The notes beneath the pieces were generated by a model. It searched no databases, had not been told where the DNA came from, and worked only from the letters and a program-made list of their open reading frames with translations. From NCBI GenBank assembly GCA_017853915.1, contig JAFMIS010000163.1, forward strand, positions 1 through 6,046: 6,046 nt of DNA. The letters are read 5' to 3'. Position 1 is the first letter of the stretch, and each line of letters begins with the position of its first letter. Made by a program: the position numbers and the translations under genes. The stretch comes from a bacterium. GTDB taxonomy: Bacteria; Bdellovibrionota_C; UBA2361; OMII01. Shown one piece after another: positions 5,327 to 6,046 of the stretch.

Positions 5327-6046
5327 ATGCCGGTACTTTCTCGAATTAAACGGATCGCTATCGCCAACCGTGGTGAGATCGCGCGTAGGATTATTCGAAC
5401 ATGCGACAGACTAGGCATCGAGACAGTCGCATTGTACTCAGATGTTGACGCCGACGCTCCGTTTGTAGCCGAGGCCTCTCGCTCGGTCGCTCTCGGTGGC
5501 CCGATGAGCTATCTCTCGGTCGAGGCGATACTTTCCGCCGCGCGTGATTCAAAAGCTGACGCTATACACCCTGGGTACGGTTTTCTCTCCGAGAATCCAG
5601 ACCTCGCCCAGGCTACGGTGGACTCCGGGATGATATTTATCGGCCCAAGCGCCGCGACGATCCGGGCCCTCGGGAGCAAAACCAACGCTAAGGCGCTGGC
5701 CCAAAGGGGAAAGGTACCCACCGCGCCGACGCTACTGATTACAGAGTCTCCCGGGGCGGTTCAGATTGATGCCATCAGGGCCTTCGGAGCCTCCGTCGGT
5801 TTCCCGATCATTATCAAGGCCGCCGCTGGTGGGGGTGGCCGCGGGATGAGAGTTCTTCAGGCAGGCTCCGATATCGCCACCGAGCTCGCAAGCGCGCGGC
5901 GAGAATCCGAGCGCTCGTTTAAAAGCGCTGAGGTGTTTATTGAGAAATACATCGCGCCGGCGAGGCACATCGAGGTTCAGATCGCGGCTGATATGAGCGG
6001 GCATGCGTTGGCGCTCGGCACCCGCGATTGCTCACTCCAAAGAAAT
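5327..6046 (+). CDS. liuD: Acyl-CoA carboxylase alpha subunit, biotin carboxylase domain (partial, runs off the window)
   Basis: The first 240 residues are present, from ATG 5327 to the window edge. The biotin-carboxylase N-terminal domain opens IKRIAIANRGEIARRIIRT and includes AIHPGYGFLSEN (about 79-90) and FIGPS. The ATP-grasp part begins with GSKTNAKALA, followed by FPIIIKAAAGGGGRGMR, which holds the ATP-binding Lys and the Gly-rich loop. The window stops in the TRDCSLQR motif. The enzyme part carboxylates biotin using ATP and bicarbonate. GAGG at 5319-5322 precedes the start by four bases. The gene is 18 bases behind the carboxyltransferase gene and is surely co-transcribed. From this domain alone AccC, PccA and MccA/LiuD cannot be separated; the name rests on the neighbour. 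A biotinyl domain near the C-terminus is expected but not visible. Confidence 0.93.
   Translation, partial: MPVLSRIKRIAIANRGEIARRIIRTCDRLGIETVALYSDVDADAPFVAEASRSVALGGPMSYLSVEAILSAARDSKADAIHPGYGFLSENPDLAQATVDSGMIFIGPSAATIRALGSKTNAKALAQRGKVPTAPTLLITESPGAVQIDAIRAFGASVGFPIIIKAAAGGGGRGMRVLQAGSDIATELASARRESERSFKSAEVFIEKYIAPARHIEVQIAADMSGHALALGTRDCSLQRN

Overview
This is a 6 kb chromosomal stretch from a Gram-negative bacterium. An RND efflux system with an outer-membrane lipoprotein channel requires an outer membrane. An acyl-CoA carboxylase pair of the leucine-degradation type (closely matching proteobacterial LiuB/LiuD) suggests an aerobic heterotroph of proteobacterial or similar affiliation. 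GC is moderate, in the fifties by eye. The phylum cannot be fixed from this sequence alone. No phage, plasmid or transposase gene is visible.

Layout: (1) 1-159 is the last 52 codons of an RND permease, followed 32 bases later by a NodT-family outer-membrane factor lipoprotein (192-1790). Together they are the distal part of a tripartite efflux operon on the + strand. (2) 1791-2401 lies between convergent genes and holds no credible gene. It contains a tandem array of five composite REP-like units (1850-2401) in which two classes of GGAG-headed GC-rich hairpins alternate in opposite orientation, as in BIMEs. (3) 2402-3538 on the - strand is a DUF155/RMND1-family protein with a C-terminal membrane anchor. 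(4) 3539-3700 is a divergent intergenic region rich in CCTA/TAGG words, with a perfect 19-bp palindrome, a second inverted repeat and a third palindrome over the next start codon. (5) 3701-5308 is a methylcrotonyl-CoA carboxylase carboxyltransferase (beta) subunit, followed after 18 bases by the biotin-carboxylase end of its alpha subunit (5327 to the window edge).

How the genes work together: the permease and NodT channel would export hydrophobic or toxic compounds with a periplasmic adaptor that must lie outside the window. The beta and alpha subunits form one biotin-dependent acyl-CoA carboxylase: the alpha subunit carboxylates biotin with ATP and bicarbonate, and the beta subunit transfers the carboxyl group, most likely to 3-methylcrotonyl-CoA in leucine catabolism. 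The DUF155 gene is divergent from the carboxylase operon and may share control with it through the palindromic intergenic region, but this is inference. The least ordinary parts of the window are the BIME-like array, with a compensatory stem change between its two hairpin classes and precise copy-specific deletions, and the palindrome-dense divergent promoter region.
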